Counted from the first letter of the stretch, positions 37,043 to 45,440 are shown. The stretch is DNA of 64,000 bases from Arcobacter acticola (GCF_013177675.1 NZ_CP042652.1:2046001-2110000), one strand, 5' to 3'. Made by a program: numbers and translations. Notes: generated by a model not told the origin, from the sequence alone.

Positions 37043-37200
37043 CTGCCTTTGATGAAGCCGGAAGTTAGATATTTATTTTCGGTTACGCCCGAAACTGTTT
37101 GAGCGTTAAGAAATGGCCTAAATGGCCGTTTTAGCGAGTTTTGCAGGGCAGAAAATAAATATATAACTGTAGAGTAGCTTTGCCTTCATCAATTCGGCAG
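37043..37200. repeat. Compact GC-richer inverted-repeat element (possible MITE-like or structured RNA element)
   Basis: The ends CTGCC (37043-37047) plus TTGATGAAG (37049-37057) are matched in inverted orientation by CTTCATCAA (37184-37192) plus GGCAG (37196-37200). Inside, AGTTA and ATATTTATTTTC (37063-37067, 37069-37080) pair with GAAAATAAATAT and TAACT (37151-37162, 37164-37168). The centre has TTTCGG/CCGAAA (37077-37082 with 37089-37094) and two direct AAATGGCC copies (37111-37118, 37120-37127). The GC content is visibly higher than around it and there is no ORF. It reads as a mobile or repeated palindromic unit, but copy number is not visible here. Confidence 0.5.
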
Positions 37201-37209
37201 TCTTTTTTG

Positions 37210-37236
37210 CTTACTTTTTTGAGACCAAAAAGTAAG
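37210..37236. other. Perfect 10-bp hairpin next to the structured element
   Basis: CTTACTTTTT (37210-37219) pairs with AAAAAGTAAG (37227-37236) around a 7-nt loop. It lies 10 bp outside the inverted-repeat element and may be part of it. The A-rich descending arm on the plus strand does not fit a plus-strand terminator; on the minus strand the stem is followed by a run of T-poor sequence. Confidence 0.45.
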
Positions 37237-37385
37237 AAATGTGGAAACTTCCAAGTTTTCAAGAGAAACTAAAAAACTATTAAAATAAAATAATATAGCA
37301 AAAGAAATAAAAGGATTAGAAGTTAAATATATCATTTAATTGTACCGCCTCCCCTTTTCTTCAAGATTTTCTTATCTTAATAAAG

Positions 37386-37847
37386 TTAGTTCTTGTTTTC
37401 CATCAATTTAACAGTTTCTTTACTCCAATATCCATTTGGTTTGTACCAAACTGTGTATGATGTTTTGAAAACATCATCATTGGAAGCATTTGTAAGAGCA
37501 ATTGTAAATTGAGAGAAATATCCGCTACCATCTTCATCATTTTTTCTGTATTCTTGATAAACTCTTAATGTATTGACTTGAATAGAATAGTATTCTTTAT
37601 TTTTATCCCATTTTTTTAAAAGTGAAACATATTGACTAACCGGTGTACCATTGTTTGTTTCATAATGATCTTGAAGATAATATTCCTCGCCATCAATAAT
37701 TAAATCATTAAAATAATTCATTGCTACTCTATCTGAATCACAACTCACTCTTTGTTGAGAGCCTTGCCAATTAAAAAATTTGTCCCATCCTTGAAGAGAT
37801 ACTGTAACTATAGTAGAAATAATAATTACTTTTAAAATATTTCTCAT
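37386..37847 (-). CDS. Exported protein of unknown function
   Basis: 153 residues. The N-terminus MRNILKVIIISTIVTVSLQG looks like a signal peptide or single anchor, followed by a soluble, aromatic-rich domain with DHYETNNGTPVSQYVSLLKKW and YFSQFTIALTNASNDDVFKTSY. I recognise no family. One cysteine (SCDSDR) is present in the mature part. The start overlaps the stop of the 84-residue gene upstream by 4 bases, so the two are translationally coupled and probably functionally linked. Confidence 0.65.
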   Translation of the reverse strand: MRNILKVIIISTIVTVSLQGWDKFFNWQGSQQRVSCDSDRVAMNYFNDLIIDGEEYYLQDHYETNNGTPVSQYVSLLKKWDKNKEYYSIQVNTLRVYQEYRKNDEDGSGYFSQFTIALTNASNDDVFKTSYTVWYKPNGYWSKETVKLMENKN

Positions 37848-38098
37848 AAATTTTCTTCTAATGTTAATTTTGAACCATCGCTAGAACCTTCAAATTTCAT
37901 AATTACTTTTTTACATGTACATAATATTTGACCTTCCAAAATATTATCTAATGGACCAGTTATAGCTAATATAATATCTAACTGATTGAGATGACATGGA
38001 ACCAAATTTCGTTCTTCAATTACATTAGAAATTAATATTTCTATATCTTCAACTTGTGATTCTTCAAAATTACTTTGCCATATGAAGTTTTTTTTCAT
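37844..38098 (-). CDS. Small acidic protein of unknown function
   Basis: 84 residues with no signal peptide or membrane helix; acidic with three cysteines (PCHLNQ and LCTCKK). The pattern of one hydrophobic core segment (LDIILAITGP) and a CxC pair is not one I can assign. ATG 38098 follows an AAGGTGAAT ribosome site. It overlaps the exported-protein gene by 4 bases and lies downstream of the kinase/regulator pair on the same strand, 161 bp away. Confidence 0.6.
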   Translation of the reverse strand: MKKNFIWQSNFEESQVEDIEILISNVIEERNLVPCHLNQLDIILAITGPLDNILEGQILCTCKKVIMKFEGSSDGSKLTLEENL

Positions 38099-38259
38099 AA
38101 ATTCACCTTTATTTTAGATTATACTTAAATGTAAATAGAATATAGATAACTATTTATTAAACATACATTATATACACAATAGCCTGAAAACCAATAAATA
38201 GAATACAATATCATGATAAACCTGCATTATATTATATTTAGTAAGAACTCAATTAATGA

Positions 38260-38973
38260 TTAATTATTTCTCTCTATCAAATACCCCAACCCCTTTTTAG
38301 AAACAATGAAGTCATCATCCACAATTTTATCTTTAACTCTTTTAATCACAGTTCTCATAGTTGCATCAGAAGTTTCACTATCTTTCCAGATAAATTCTTT
38401 TAAATACTCTTTTGTTTTTATCTCTTTTATATTTTTAACTAAAGCCTCTATTAGTAATTTTTCCTTTTTTGATAAATCTACTAATTCACCATTTCTATAA
38501 AGAAGATTTGTTTTTCTATTATATTCATAGGTATTATTTATTTTTAGAATCACTTCTTCTACTGGCTCATTTGATTTATCTTCTAAAACTTTTGATTTAA
38601 CCTTTTTCAACATCTCCATCATATTTTTTACTTCCAATGGTTTTACAAAATATGAAATAACATTTAGATTTATTGATTTAAAAAGATATTCTTCATCTTT
38701 GTATGCTGATACGATTATAAATTTCTGATCTTCATTTATTTTTGTTATATCTTCAATCATTGATAAACCATCAAGATTTGGCATTTGAATATCTGTTAAA
38801 ACTAAATCAAAGGTCTTATTATCATTGTAAGCTTTTTCATAAAGTTCTAATCCTTCTTGCCCATCACTGGCAATTTGAACCTCATCAAAAATAGTATCAA
38901 GATAAAAACTTAATATTTCTCTTGCATCTTCTTCATCTTCTACTAATAATACTCTTGTAATATATTCATTCAT
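38260..38973 (-). CDS. OmpR-type response regulator
   Basis: 237 residues. The receiver domain has VEDEED (11-16), the phospho-acceptor D61 in LVLTDIQMP, the SAY switch region and FVKPLEV (K about 108). A C-terminal winged helix domain follows (about 145-235): LSKKEKLLIEALVKN, SDATMRTVIKRVKDKI and the wing KKGLGYLIE. It should bind DNA as a dimer at direct repeats. It lies 17 bp downstream of its partner kinase gene. The TGAAAC repeats at 41611-41627 and 36797-36829 are candidate targets (inference). Confidence 0.93.
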   Translation of the reverse strand: MNEYITRVLLVEDEEDAREILSFYLDTIFDEVQIASDGQEGLELYEKAYNDNKTFDLVLTDIQMPNLDGLSMIEDITKINEDQKFIIVSAYKDEEYLFKSINLNVISYFVKPLEVKNMMEMLKKVKSKVLEDKSNEPVEEVILKINNTYEYNRKTNLLYRNGELVDLSKKEKLLIEALVKNIKEIKTKEYLKEFIWKDSETSDATMRTVIKRVKDKIVDDDFIVSKKGLGYLIERNN

Positions 38974-38990
38974 TTTTTAATCCTATAAAG

Positions 38991-41600
38991 TTAAATGTTT
39001 AAAGTAATGGTAAATTTAACACCATTAATTATATTTTGGACTTCAATTTTCCCTTTCATATTAGTTTCAATAATCGATTTTGTCATATAAAGCCCTATTC
39101 CTGTTCCTTGAGTTTCAAACTTTGTTGTAAAGTATGGTTCAAAAATTTTGTATAAAATTTCTTCATTTATATTTCCACCATTATTTGATATTTCTAATAT
39201 CATTTTTTCTTCATTTTTGTATAAAGATATATTAATAAAAGCATCAAAATCTTCTATATCTTTTTTAGAAAGTAAGGCATCTTTTGCATTATTCAAAATA
39301 TTTAATAAAGCTTGTTTTAGTTCATTTTCATAATTTGTTATTTCAATATTTTCATACTCAAAGTTTATTTTTATATTTTCACTTTCATATTGATTTTTCA
39401 CCATATCAAGTAAAGTATCAATACTCTCATTTACAAAAAATTTATTTTGTGTTTTTGATGGTTTATAAAAATTTCTAAAATCATCAATTGTTTCACTCAT
39501 ATACTCAATGTGCTTATTTGCTTTATTCATAAATTTATCAATCTTCTCTTCACTTACTTCTTTGTTTTTATAATTATCTCTTAAGAATTGAAGTATTAAA
39601 GAGACATTATTTAAAGGTTGTCTCCATTGGTGAGCAATATTCCCTAACATCTCTCCCATGGCTGCTAGTTTATTCTGCTGGATTAAAATTCTATCTTTTT
39701 CTCTATTTTTAATAAGTTCTTCTTCAACTTTTAATTTTAATTCTTCTTCACTTAGTTTTATTTTTGTAATATCATTTAAATAGCCATAAAAGTGGCTTAT
39801 TTGCCCAGTATGGTTTTTAATAAGAATAACTCTACTTGATATCCATCTTATTTCATTTGCAGCATTAACTATTCTACAAGTAAAAGTAAAATGTGGTAGA
39901 TCTTTTTTTACAGCTGCATTAATAGCAACTTGTACATTTGCAATATCTTCTTTATGAATTAAATCCATAAATCTCATATTCTGTTTTTCAAACATGTTTT
40001 TAGTAAATCCAAAAATTTGAATACTATTTGAAATATATTGAACTGATAAGTTCTCATCGTTCATAAGTTTAAAAATTACAATTTTTCCATCTTCAACTAA
40101 AAGCTCAATATCCAATAACTCTTTTTTCATTCTTTTATTTTTGTCTATGTCCATAGACATCATTAGCATTCTATCTAGCTCATCATTATCATCAAGAAAA
40201 GATTTACCTCTTGCTAGTACCCATTTAAAACCTTCATTTTTTGTTTTTAATCTATACTCACAAATAAAAGTATCATCAACTTTTGCAAATATTTTATCAA
40301 ATAATTTTTCCACATTTATTTTATCTTCATTATGTATTAGATTAAACCAATCAGAAAAAGTTAGCACTTCATCTTTTTCATATCCAAACATATCCAACCA
40401 CTTATCAGAAAAATATATTTTTTGGCTTTTAAAATCAATATCCCATAAACCATCATTTGAAGCAATAATCGCCAACTCAAACCTTTTTTTCCAATGAATT
40501 AAAGATACGGTTTTATTTTCAAGTTCATCATTATATTCTGTAATGATTTTTTTAATAAAATTTATAAAAAGATAAGTAAGTAGTATTAATAGTGTTGCAC
40601 CAATTAAAATATAACTAAGAATTTTCAAAAGTAGATTGCTACTGTCTTTTTTAATTTTAGCAATAGTATCTTTTGTTTGATTTTCTACTATTTCATTGTT
40701 ATTAAATGTTGAAACTAAAAAATTATATTTTTTATAAAGATAACTATAATTTTTAAACTTGTCGTTATATCCAAAGTCAGTAAAATAGTGTTTTAAAAGC
40801 TCATAAGATTTAGTGTCTTTTTCATTTTTAAATAACTCATTTGAATCAACATATTTTTTCTTTTTGTTAAAATTATATGTTTTTTGTGAAATGAGATCAT
40901 AAAACCAAATATCGAAATTATTACTATTAATAGCATCAATTATTGCATTTTTTGTAATCATACTAATTGAGTTAATAGTAGAAAGAGCCCCAATATAATA
41001 CTCTTCATCATCAATAAGAACCTTATCATAAAAACTTAATCTCACAGTATTTGCAATATCATCCTTCCAATATTGAAGATTTTCATTACCTTGTGAATAG
41101 ATATACATTAAAATAAGATCTTTATATTTTTTATCTTTGTAATTAAAAATTAAATTTTGTAAATAAGTAATTGATTGTTTTCCATATAAAATATCTAAAT
41201 TTTCTTTTTTAAAAATAGTAAGATTTACATTATTTGTTTCTTCTATATTTTTTAAATAAGTACTTAATTTATCAAACTCTTTTAAACGATTTGATTGAAT
41301 ATATCCAACAACTTTATAAGTAATATTCTTAAGATGTATTTCTTCTTTTAAAAACCTATTTTTCAATTTTTTTTCAACATAAGCTTTGAATCTACTAATT
41401 TCTTCTTTTTGCGCAAATTCATAATTTAAAAAGTATTTTTGTTTAAGTAAGTCTATTTCTCTAGATTGTTTTGAGTCTAAAATAAAAAAAGTAATAAGAG
41501 AAGATAATAAAGCAATTACAATTATAAATATCAATGGTATTTGTGAATATAATCGCTCTATATCGTTTAAGCTATATTTTTTATCATTTTTAAAAAGCAT
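38991..41600 (-). CDS. Sensor histidine kinase with large extracytoplasmic domain and two PAS domains
   Basis: 869 residues. TM1 (about 15-40) and TM2 (about 325-347) enclose a roughly 285-residue Cache-like periplasmic domain. Two PAS/PAC modules follow (about 370-495 with ILANDGLWDID-like start, and about 500-625), then the acceptor histidine in GNIAHQWRQPLN near residue 655 and a HATPase domain with LLNILNNAKDAL, FEPYFTTK and GTGIGLYM. In the G1 box the usual aspartate is asparagine (ISNNGGNI). It is first in an operon with the OmpR-type regulator. A -10 TATAAT (41642-41637) and TGAAAC repeats precede it. AGG lies 8 bases before ATG. Confidence 0.92.
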   Translation of the reverse strand: MLFKNDKKYSLNDIERLYSQIPLIFIIVIALLSSLITFFILDSKQSREIDLLKQKYFLNYEFAQKEEISRFKAYVEKKLKNRFLKEEIHLKNITYKVVGYIQSNRLKEFDKLSTYLKNIEETNNVNLTIFKKENLDILYGKQSITYLQNLIFNYKDKKYKDLILMYIYSQGNENLQYWKDDIANTVRLSFYDKVLIDDEEYYIGALSTINSISMITKNAIIDAINSNNFDIWFYDLISQKTYNFNKKKKYVDSNELFKNEKDTKSYELLKHYFTDFGYNDKFKNYSYLYKKYNFLVSTFNNNEIVENQTKDTIAKIKKDSSNLLLKILSYILIGATLLILLTYLFINFIKKIITEYNDELENKTVSLIHWKKRFELAIIASNDGLWDIDFKSQKIYFSDKWLDMFGYEKDEVLTFSDWFNLIHNEDKINVEKLFDKIFAKVDDTFICEYRLKTKNEGFKWVLARGKSFLDDNDELDRMLMMSMDIDKNKRMKKELLDIELLVEDGKIVIFKLMNDENLSVQYISNSIQIFGFTKNMFEKQNMRFMDLIHKEDIANVQVAINAAVKKDLPHFTFTCRIVNAANEIRWISSRVILIKNHTGQISHFYGYLNDITKIKLSEEELKLKVEEELIKNREKDRILIQQNKLAAMGEMLGNIAHQWRQPLNNVSLILQFLRDNYKNKEVSEEKIDKFMNKANKHIEYMSETIDDFRNFYKPSKTQNKFFVNESIDTLLDMVKNQYESENIKINFEYENIEITNYENELKQALLNILNNAKDALLSKKDIEDFDAFINISLYKNEEKMILEISNNGGNINEEILYKIFEPYFTTKFETQGTGIGLYMTKSIIETNMKGKIEVQNIINGVKFTITLNI

Positions 41601-41610
41601 ATAATAACCT

Positions 41611-41642
41611 GTTTCATAATTGTTTCAAACTAAACAATTATA
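41611..41642 (-). promoter_or_regulatory. Kinase-regulator operon promoter with 11-bp-spaced TGAAAC repeats
   Basis: On the minus strand a -10 TATAAT lies at 41642-41637, followed by two direct TGAAAC copies (plus-strand GTTTCA at 41622-41627 and 41611-41616) exactly 11 bp apart, ending just before the ribosome site. The first copy is also in a 9-bp dyad TAATTGTTT/AAACAATTA (41617-41625 with 41632-41640). Placement downstream of the expected start site suggests self-repression. The motif and spacing match those at the TAXI operon promoter. Confidence 0.45.
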
Positions 41643-41663
41643 TTGAAACTTTGTTAAAAGTAA

Positions 41664-42155
41664 CTAATTAACTAAAAATTGCCCTACTGATCTATTTTTT
41701 TTAAGTCTATTATGCTCAACTACAACTCCATGCATTGATAAATAAATACCATTTTCTATTGGTGCATTTAAAAATCCAATTGCTTGAGAAAAATTCATAG
41801 TTGCTTCAACTTCATCAATACTCATAGGAACCATTGCACCTGTGAAAACTATTTTTTTACCCTCAATTTTATCTTCAATAAATTTTGAAGTTAAATCAAC
41901 AGTATCAGTTCCGTGAATGATGATAATTTTGTCACTTGTGCTATTTTGTATCTCTTTTAAAATAGTTTCTCTATCTTCTTGAGTAAAATCTAAACTATCT
42001 TTTGAAACAATATTTTTAATGTCAAATTGTACATTAAAACAAGATTTTACAATCTTGTCTAATGCGATATTATCACTTGGAACTTCTAATTGTCCTTTAA
42101 TTGGATTATATCTTTTGTTAAATGTTCCACCTGTATTTAATACAGTTATTTTCAT
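41664..42155 (-). CDS. Half-size L-asparaginase-domain protein
   Basis: 163 residues corresponding only to the N-terminal domain of type I/II L-asparaginases, which are normally about 330 residues. Both threonine motifs are present: LNTGGTFNK near residue 7 and the HGTDTVD motif near residue 81, and the conserved lysine region is partly recognisable. The C-terminal domain is missing and only 63 bp separate it from the next gene, so this is not a recent frameshift. The start overlaps the aspA stop by 4 bases. It could form a multimeric deaminase feeding aspartate to AspA, or act on another amide; activity is uncertain. Confidence 0.8.
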   Translation of the reverse strand: MKITVLNTGGTFNKRYNPIKGQLEVPSDNIALDKIVKSCFNVQFDIKNIVSKDSLDFTQEDRETILKEIQNSTSDKIIIIHGTDTVDLTSKFIEDKIEGKKIVFTGAMVPMSIDEVEATMNFSQAIGFLNAPIENGIYLSMHGVVVEHNRLKKNRSVGQFLVN

Positions 42156-43564
42156 TTTGCATCCTTAGAAAGATTAGTTACCATATTTTCAGGTCTTAAT
42201 AATTCATCAAGTTCTTCTTTTGTAAATAGTTCTTGTTCTAAAATAATGTCATAAACTCTTTTGTTTGTTTTTAAAGCTTCTTTAGCAAGTGCTGAACTCT
42301 TTTCATATCCTAAAATTGGATTTAAACAAGTTACAAGTGTTACTGAATTTAAGATATTTTCCATACAAACTTCTTCGTTTGCAGTAATTCCTTTAACGCA
42401 TTTTTCACCTAAAGAATAAAATGCTCTTCTCATCATATTAATTGAAGTAAATAATTTATAAGCAATTAATGGTTCAAATACATTTAATTGTAATTGTCCA
42501 CCTTCACTTGCCATTGCAATAGTCATATCAGCACCAATTACTTCAAAAGCAACCTGGTTTACAACTTCAGGAATAACAGGATTTACTTTTCCAGGCATTA
42601 TTGAGCTTCCTGGTTGCATTGGAGGAAGATTTATTTCATTAAATCCAGCTCTTGGTCCTGAACTAAGAAGTCTTAAGTCATTACAAATTTTTGATACTTT
42701 AATTGCAACACTTTTTAACATTCCAGAAATATGTACAAATGAACCTGTATCTTGAGTAGCTTCAATTAAATCACCTGCAGCAATATAATCAACACCTGTA
42801 ACTTCTCGCAAGTTTGAAATAACTTTTCTTTGATATGCAGCTTTTGAGTTAATTCCAGTACCAATTGCAGTAGCACCTAAATTAACTTCTCTTAAATGAG
42901 CTTGTACATCTCTTAATCTAAAAATATCTGCATCAATCATAACCGCAAATGTTTTAAATTCTTGACCTAAAGTCATAGGAACAGCATCTTGTAACTGCGT
43001 TCTTCCCATTTTTAAAACATCTTTAAATTCAACAGATTTTTCTTCAAAGCAATCTCTTAAAAATCTTAAAGATTCTTTTAATTTATATATTAACTCATGT
43101 AAAGTTAACTTAATAGCAGTTGGATAAACATCATTTGTAGATTGACTCATATTAATATGATTATTTGGATGAATAATGTCATATGAACTTTTTGGTTTTC
43201 CTAAAATCTCTAAAGCACGATTTGCAATAACTTCATTTGCATTCATATTTGTAGAAGTTCCAGCTCCACCTTGAATAGGATCTACAATAAATTGATCATG
43301 AAATTTTCCATCTATAATTTCATTACAAGCTTGAACAATTGCATCTTTTTGCATATCAGATAAATCGCCTAACTCATAGTTAGTTAAAGCACAAGCTTTT
43401 TTTACTTTTGCAAGTGATTTAATAAAATTTGGGAACAAAGATATATCTGTTTTAGTAATATTAAAATTTTCTTTTGCTCTTAATGTTTGTATTCCATAAT
43501 ATTTACTGGGATCTATCTCTTTCTCACCTAAAAAGTCTTTTTCTATTCTTAATAATCTTTCCAT
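42152..43564 (-). CDS. aspA: Aspartate ammonia-lyase AspA
   Basis: 470 residues from ATG 43564, chosen because AAAGGA lies 6 bases upstream and the protein then starts at the family position (MERLLRIEKDFLGEKEI); the frame extends upstream to 43627 but that part is hydrophobic and unlike the family. It interconverts aspartate with fumarate and ammonia. Landmarks are GGAGTSTNMNANEV, TQLQDAVPMTLGQEF and the fumarase/aspartase signature GSSIMPGKVNP. In Campylobacterota it supports growth on aspartate and supplies fumarate for respiration. Co-transcribed with the asparaginase-like gene. Confidence 0.96.
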   Translation of the reverse strand: MERLLRIEKDFLGEKEIDPSKYYGIQTLRAKENFNITKTDISLFPNFIKSLAKVKKACALTNYELGDLSDMQKDAIVQACNEIIDGKFHDQFIVDPIQGGAGTSTNMNANEVIANRALEILGKPKSSYDIIHPNNHINMSQSTNDVYPTAIKLTLHELIYKLKESLRFLRDCFEEKSVEFKDVLKMGRTQLQDAVPMTLGQEFKTFAVMIDADIFRLRDVQAHLREVNLGATAIGTGINSKAAYQRKVISNLREVTGVDYIAAGDLIEATQDTGSFVHISGMLKSVAIKVSKICNDLRLLSSGPRAGFNEINLPPMQPGSSIMPGKVNPVIPEVVNQVAFEVIGADMTIAMASEGGQLQLNVFEPLIAYKLFTSINMMRRAFYSLGEKCVKGITANEEVCMENILNSVTLVTCLNPILGYEKSSALAKEALKTNKRVYDIILEQELFTKEELDELLRPENMVTNLSKDAK

Positions 43565-43632
43565 AAAAATCCTTTTAATTAATAATTTCATTATAATATA
43601 AAATAGAAGTATGTTAAAAGTGTGCAATATTT

Positions 43633-43815
43633 CTATTTATGTAAAGTATACCCTTCTTGAGGTACATTTTTGATTATATTAATTGGAATTTTATTTCTAA
43701 GTTCTTTAATAAATGATTTTAAAGCATGACTTGTCATCTCCTTATCACTCCAAAGTTCAAACTCTATTTCTTCATATTTTAAAATTGAGCCTTTTTTTTC
43801 ATACAATAGATGTAA
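43633..43815 (-). pseudogene. Displaced winged-helix C-terminus of the response regulator at 43779-44312
   Basis: Reading the minus strand one base out of phase with the upstream gene gives a complete wHTH end: FLHLLYEKKGSILKYEEIE, LWSDKEMTSHALKSFIKEL and NVPQEGYTLHK, then TAG at 43635-43633. This matches the end of the paralogous regulator at 38260-38973. A single -1 shift between 43818 and 43792 joins it to the receiver domain, giving a normal regulator of about 226 residues. It has no start codon or ribosome site of its own. See the entry at 43792-43799 for the likely site. Confidence 0.8.
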
Positions 43816-44312
43816 AAATCTTTCTCTCTTTTTCTTAAATGAATAACTTCATCCCCTTTATAAATAAGTTCTCTTTTATGTGAATCTAAAAATAAATCCT
43901 CACACAATAAAATAGGTTCAACAGCTTTTATTAAATATTTTTCTAAGGCTTCATTTAACTTTTTTAAATTTAAAGGTTTTAAAATAAAATGACTAATATT
44001 TAGATTTATTAGTTCTATTAAATACTCTTCATTTGAATAAGCTGTTAACATAATAATCATAGTTTCATTATCTGTTTTTCTAATTTTTTTTACAAGTTCA
44101 AGACCATTGCAATCTTTCATTTGAATATCTGTTAATACAATCTTTGGTTTATAATACTCATAAAGTTCATAAGCTTCATTTCCATCACAAGCTTCATAAA
44201 CTTCTTTAAAATAATACTTCAAAGTACTAACTATTGTATCTCTAATACCATCTTCATCTTCTACACATAATATGGAAATGTCTTTTAATTCTTTTAATAA
44301 TTCTTCATTCAT
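43779..44312 (-). CDS. Response regulator, frame interrupted in the DNA-binding domain
   Basis: 177 residues as read. The receiver domain is intact: CVEDEDG, phospho-acceptor D62 in IVLTDIQMK, TAY switch and LKPLNLKK. The winged-helix domain begins (HLRKREKDF) but the frame ends after MKKKAQF, while the remainder of the domain continues in the -1 frame to 43633. The partner kinase gene ends 3 bp upstream. If the shift is not bypassed the protein would be a receiver without DNA binding. The interruption lies on an A AAA AAG heptamer, so recoding or a sequencing indel are both possible. Confidence 0.8.
   Translation of the reverse strand: MNEELLKELKDISILCVEDEDGIRDTIVSTLKYYFKEVYEACDGNEAYELYEYYKPKIVLTDIQMKDCNGLELVKKIRKTDNETMIIMLTAYSNEEYLIELINLNISHFILKPLNLKKLNEALEKYLIKAVEPILLCEDLFLDSHKRELIYKGDEVIHLRKREKDFYIYCMKKKAQF
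43792..43799 (-). other. A8 run containing an A AAA AAG slippery heptamer
   Basis: In the mRNA sense the codons are ATG AAA AAA AAG GCT. The heptamer A AAA AAG is in the zero-frame phase used for -1 ribosomal frameshifting in E. coli dnaX. A -1 slip here continues as GGC TCA ATT TTA AAA, which is the frame of the displaced winged-helix sequence. The zero frame stops 3 codons later. A T5 run at 43818-43814 is the other place where an indel would repair the frame. Confidence 0.5.
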
Positions 44313-44315
44313 TTT

Positions 44316-45440
44316 CTATCCTGCTACTATTATTTTAAACACAGCACCATGAGCATCATTATAAATACTAAGTTCTCCACCCATATTTCGCTCAATTATT
44401 AACTTAGAAATATAGAGTCCAAGACCTGTACCTTTTGATGAATCTTTTGTACTGAAATATGGATCAAATATCAATTCTTGATTTTTTTGTGCAATACCAC
44501 CTGCATTATCTTTTATTGTAATAATAGATAATATTCCTTTTGTATCAATATTTAAATCAATTTGTGGATTTTTTATACTTCTTTCAACTAAAATATCTGC
44601 TGCATTACTTAATATATTTAAAATAACTTGAGAAAACTCTGTTGGATACCCAAAAATTCTTTTGTCATTTTCTATATTTATATTTAATTTTATATTAAAA
44701 TTTTTTAATGAAGCTCCAATAATATTTATTGCATTTTTACAAGAGTCTGAAACTAAGAACTCTTCTTTTACTTTATCGGGTTTATAAAAATTTCTAAAAT
44801 CATCAATAGTATTTGACATAAACTGAATCATCTTATCACTTCGTTCAATTGCACCTAAGATATGTTTTTCATCAGCTTTTTTAAATCTAGTTGCAGTTTC
44901 AAGCTCCATCAAAATACCTGATAGTTCAGTAAGTGGTTGTCTCCATTGGTGTGCAATCATAGAAATCATAGAACCTATTCTTGCTAATTTAGCTTGCTCT
45001 AATATTTTTTTATCCTTTTGTTTTCCCTCTTCAATACCACTTTGTACTTTCATTGATAAGTTTTCATTTAAAGAGTGTAATTCTTCTTCTCGTTCTTGAA
45101 CTTCAATTTTATATTTTTTCACAACATCTTTTGTAATTAAAATCATTATATATGAAAAAAATGCCATAAAAAGAGTAACCACTGAAGTAACCGCTAACAT
45201 GAAACTACTATATTCTGTATTCATGATTTTATTTTCATTTATTTTATTTTCTATAAATAAATCTAAATTATTATTTTCTTTATTAGTTTGAAGATATAAT
45301 TCTTTATACTCTTTTATATTAGACTCAAAATTATTAGAAGAAAGTTTTAAATGATATGAGATAGAAAGAAAAGTTATAAGAAAGATACTTAGAAAAGGGA
45401 TAACAATTACAAAAAAAGGGATTCCTTCTTTGTTAAACAT
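44316..45440 (-). CDS. Sensor histidine kinase, partner of the interrupted regulator
   Basis: 374 residues. TM1 (about 8-28) and TM2 (about 82-103) enclose a short periplasmic loop of about 50 residues, too small for a Cache domain. A coiled-coil linker leads to the acceptor histidine in SMIAHQWRQPLT near residue 163, then a HATPase domain with ILNILSNAADIL, DNAGGI, FDPYFSTK and GTGLGLYI, all intact. Only 3 bp separate it from the regulator gene. Neighbours aspA and an AGCS amino-acid symporter suggest a role in amino-acid use (inference). Confidence 0.9.
   Translation of the reverse strand: MFNKEGIPFFVIVIPFLSIFLITFLSISYHLKLSSNNFESNIKEYKELYLQTNKENNNLDLFIENKINENKIMNTEYSSFMLAVTSVVTLFMAFFSYIMILITKDVVKKYKIEVQEREEELHSLNENLSMKVQSGIEEGKQKDKKILEQAKLARIGSMISMIAHQWRQPLTELSGILMELETATRFKKADEKHILGAIERSDKMIQFMSNTIDDFRNFYKPDKVKEEFLVSDSCKNAINIIGASLKNFNIKLNINIENDKRIFGYPTEFSQVILNILSNAADILVERSIKNPQIDLNIDTKGILSIITIKDNAGGIAQKNQELIFDPYFSTKDSSKGTGLGLYISKLIIERNMGGELSIYNDAHGAVFKIIVAG

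Larger units (their letters stand above)
36757..37385. other. 629-bp gene-free stretch with promoter and structured element
   Basis: No convincing ORF. From left to right it holds the TAXI operon promoter and operator-like repeats (36786-36829), a further pair of AAACAAAT copies (36897-36904 and 36906-36913), a GC-richer inverted-repeat element (37043-37200), a 10-bp hairpin (37210-37236), and near the right end an isolated GC-rich run CCGCCTCCCC around 37349-37358. The latter two stand out strongly against AT-rich surroundings. Confidence 0.6.

Noticed and set aside
41601-41663. A frameshifted C-terminal domain of the asparaginase-like gene
   Set aside because: The gap is only 63 bp and is accounted for by the kinase promoter.
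43565-43627. Upstream extension of AspA to 43627
   Set aside because: The extra residues are hydrophobic and unlike the family; ATG 43564 has a good ribosome site and matches the usual N-terminus.
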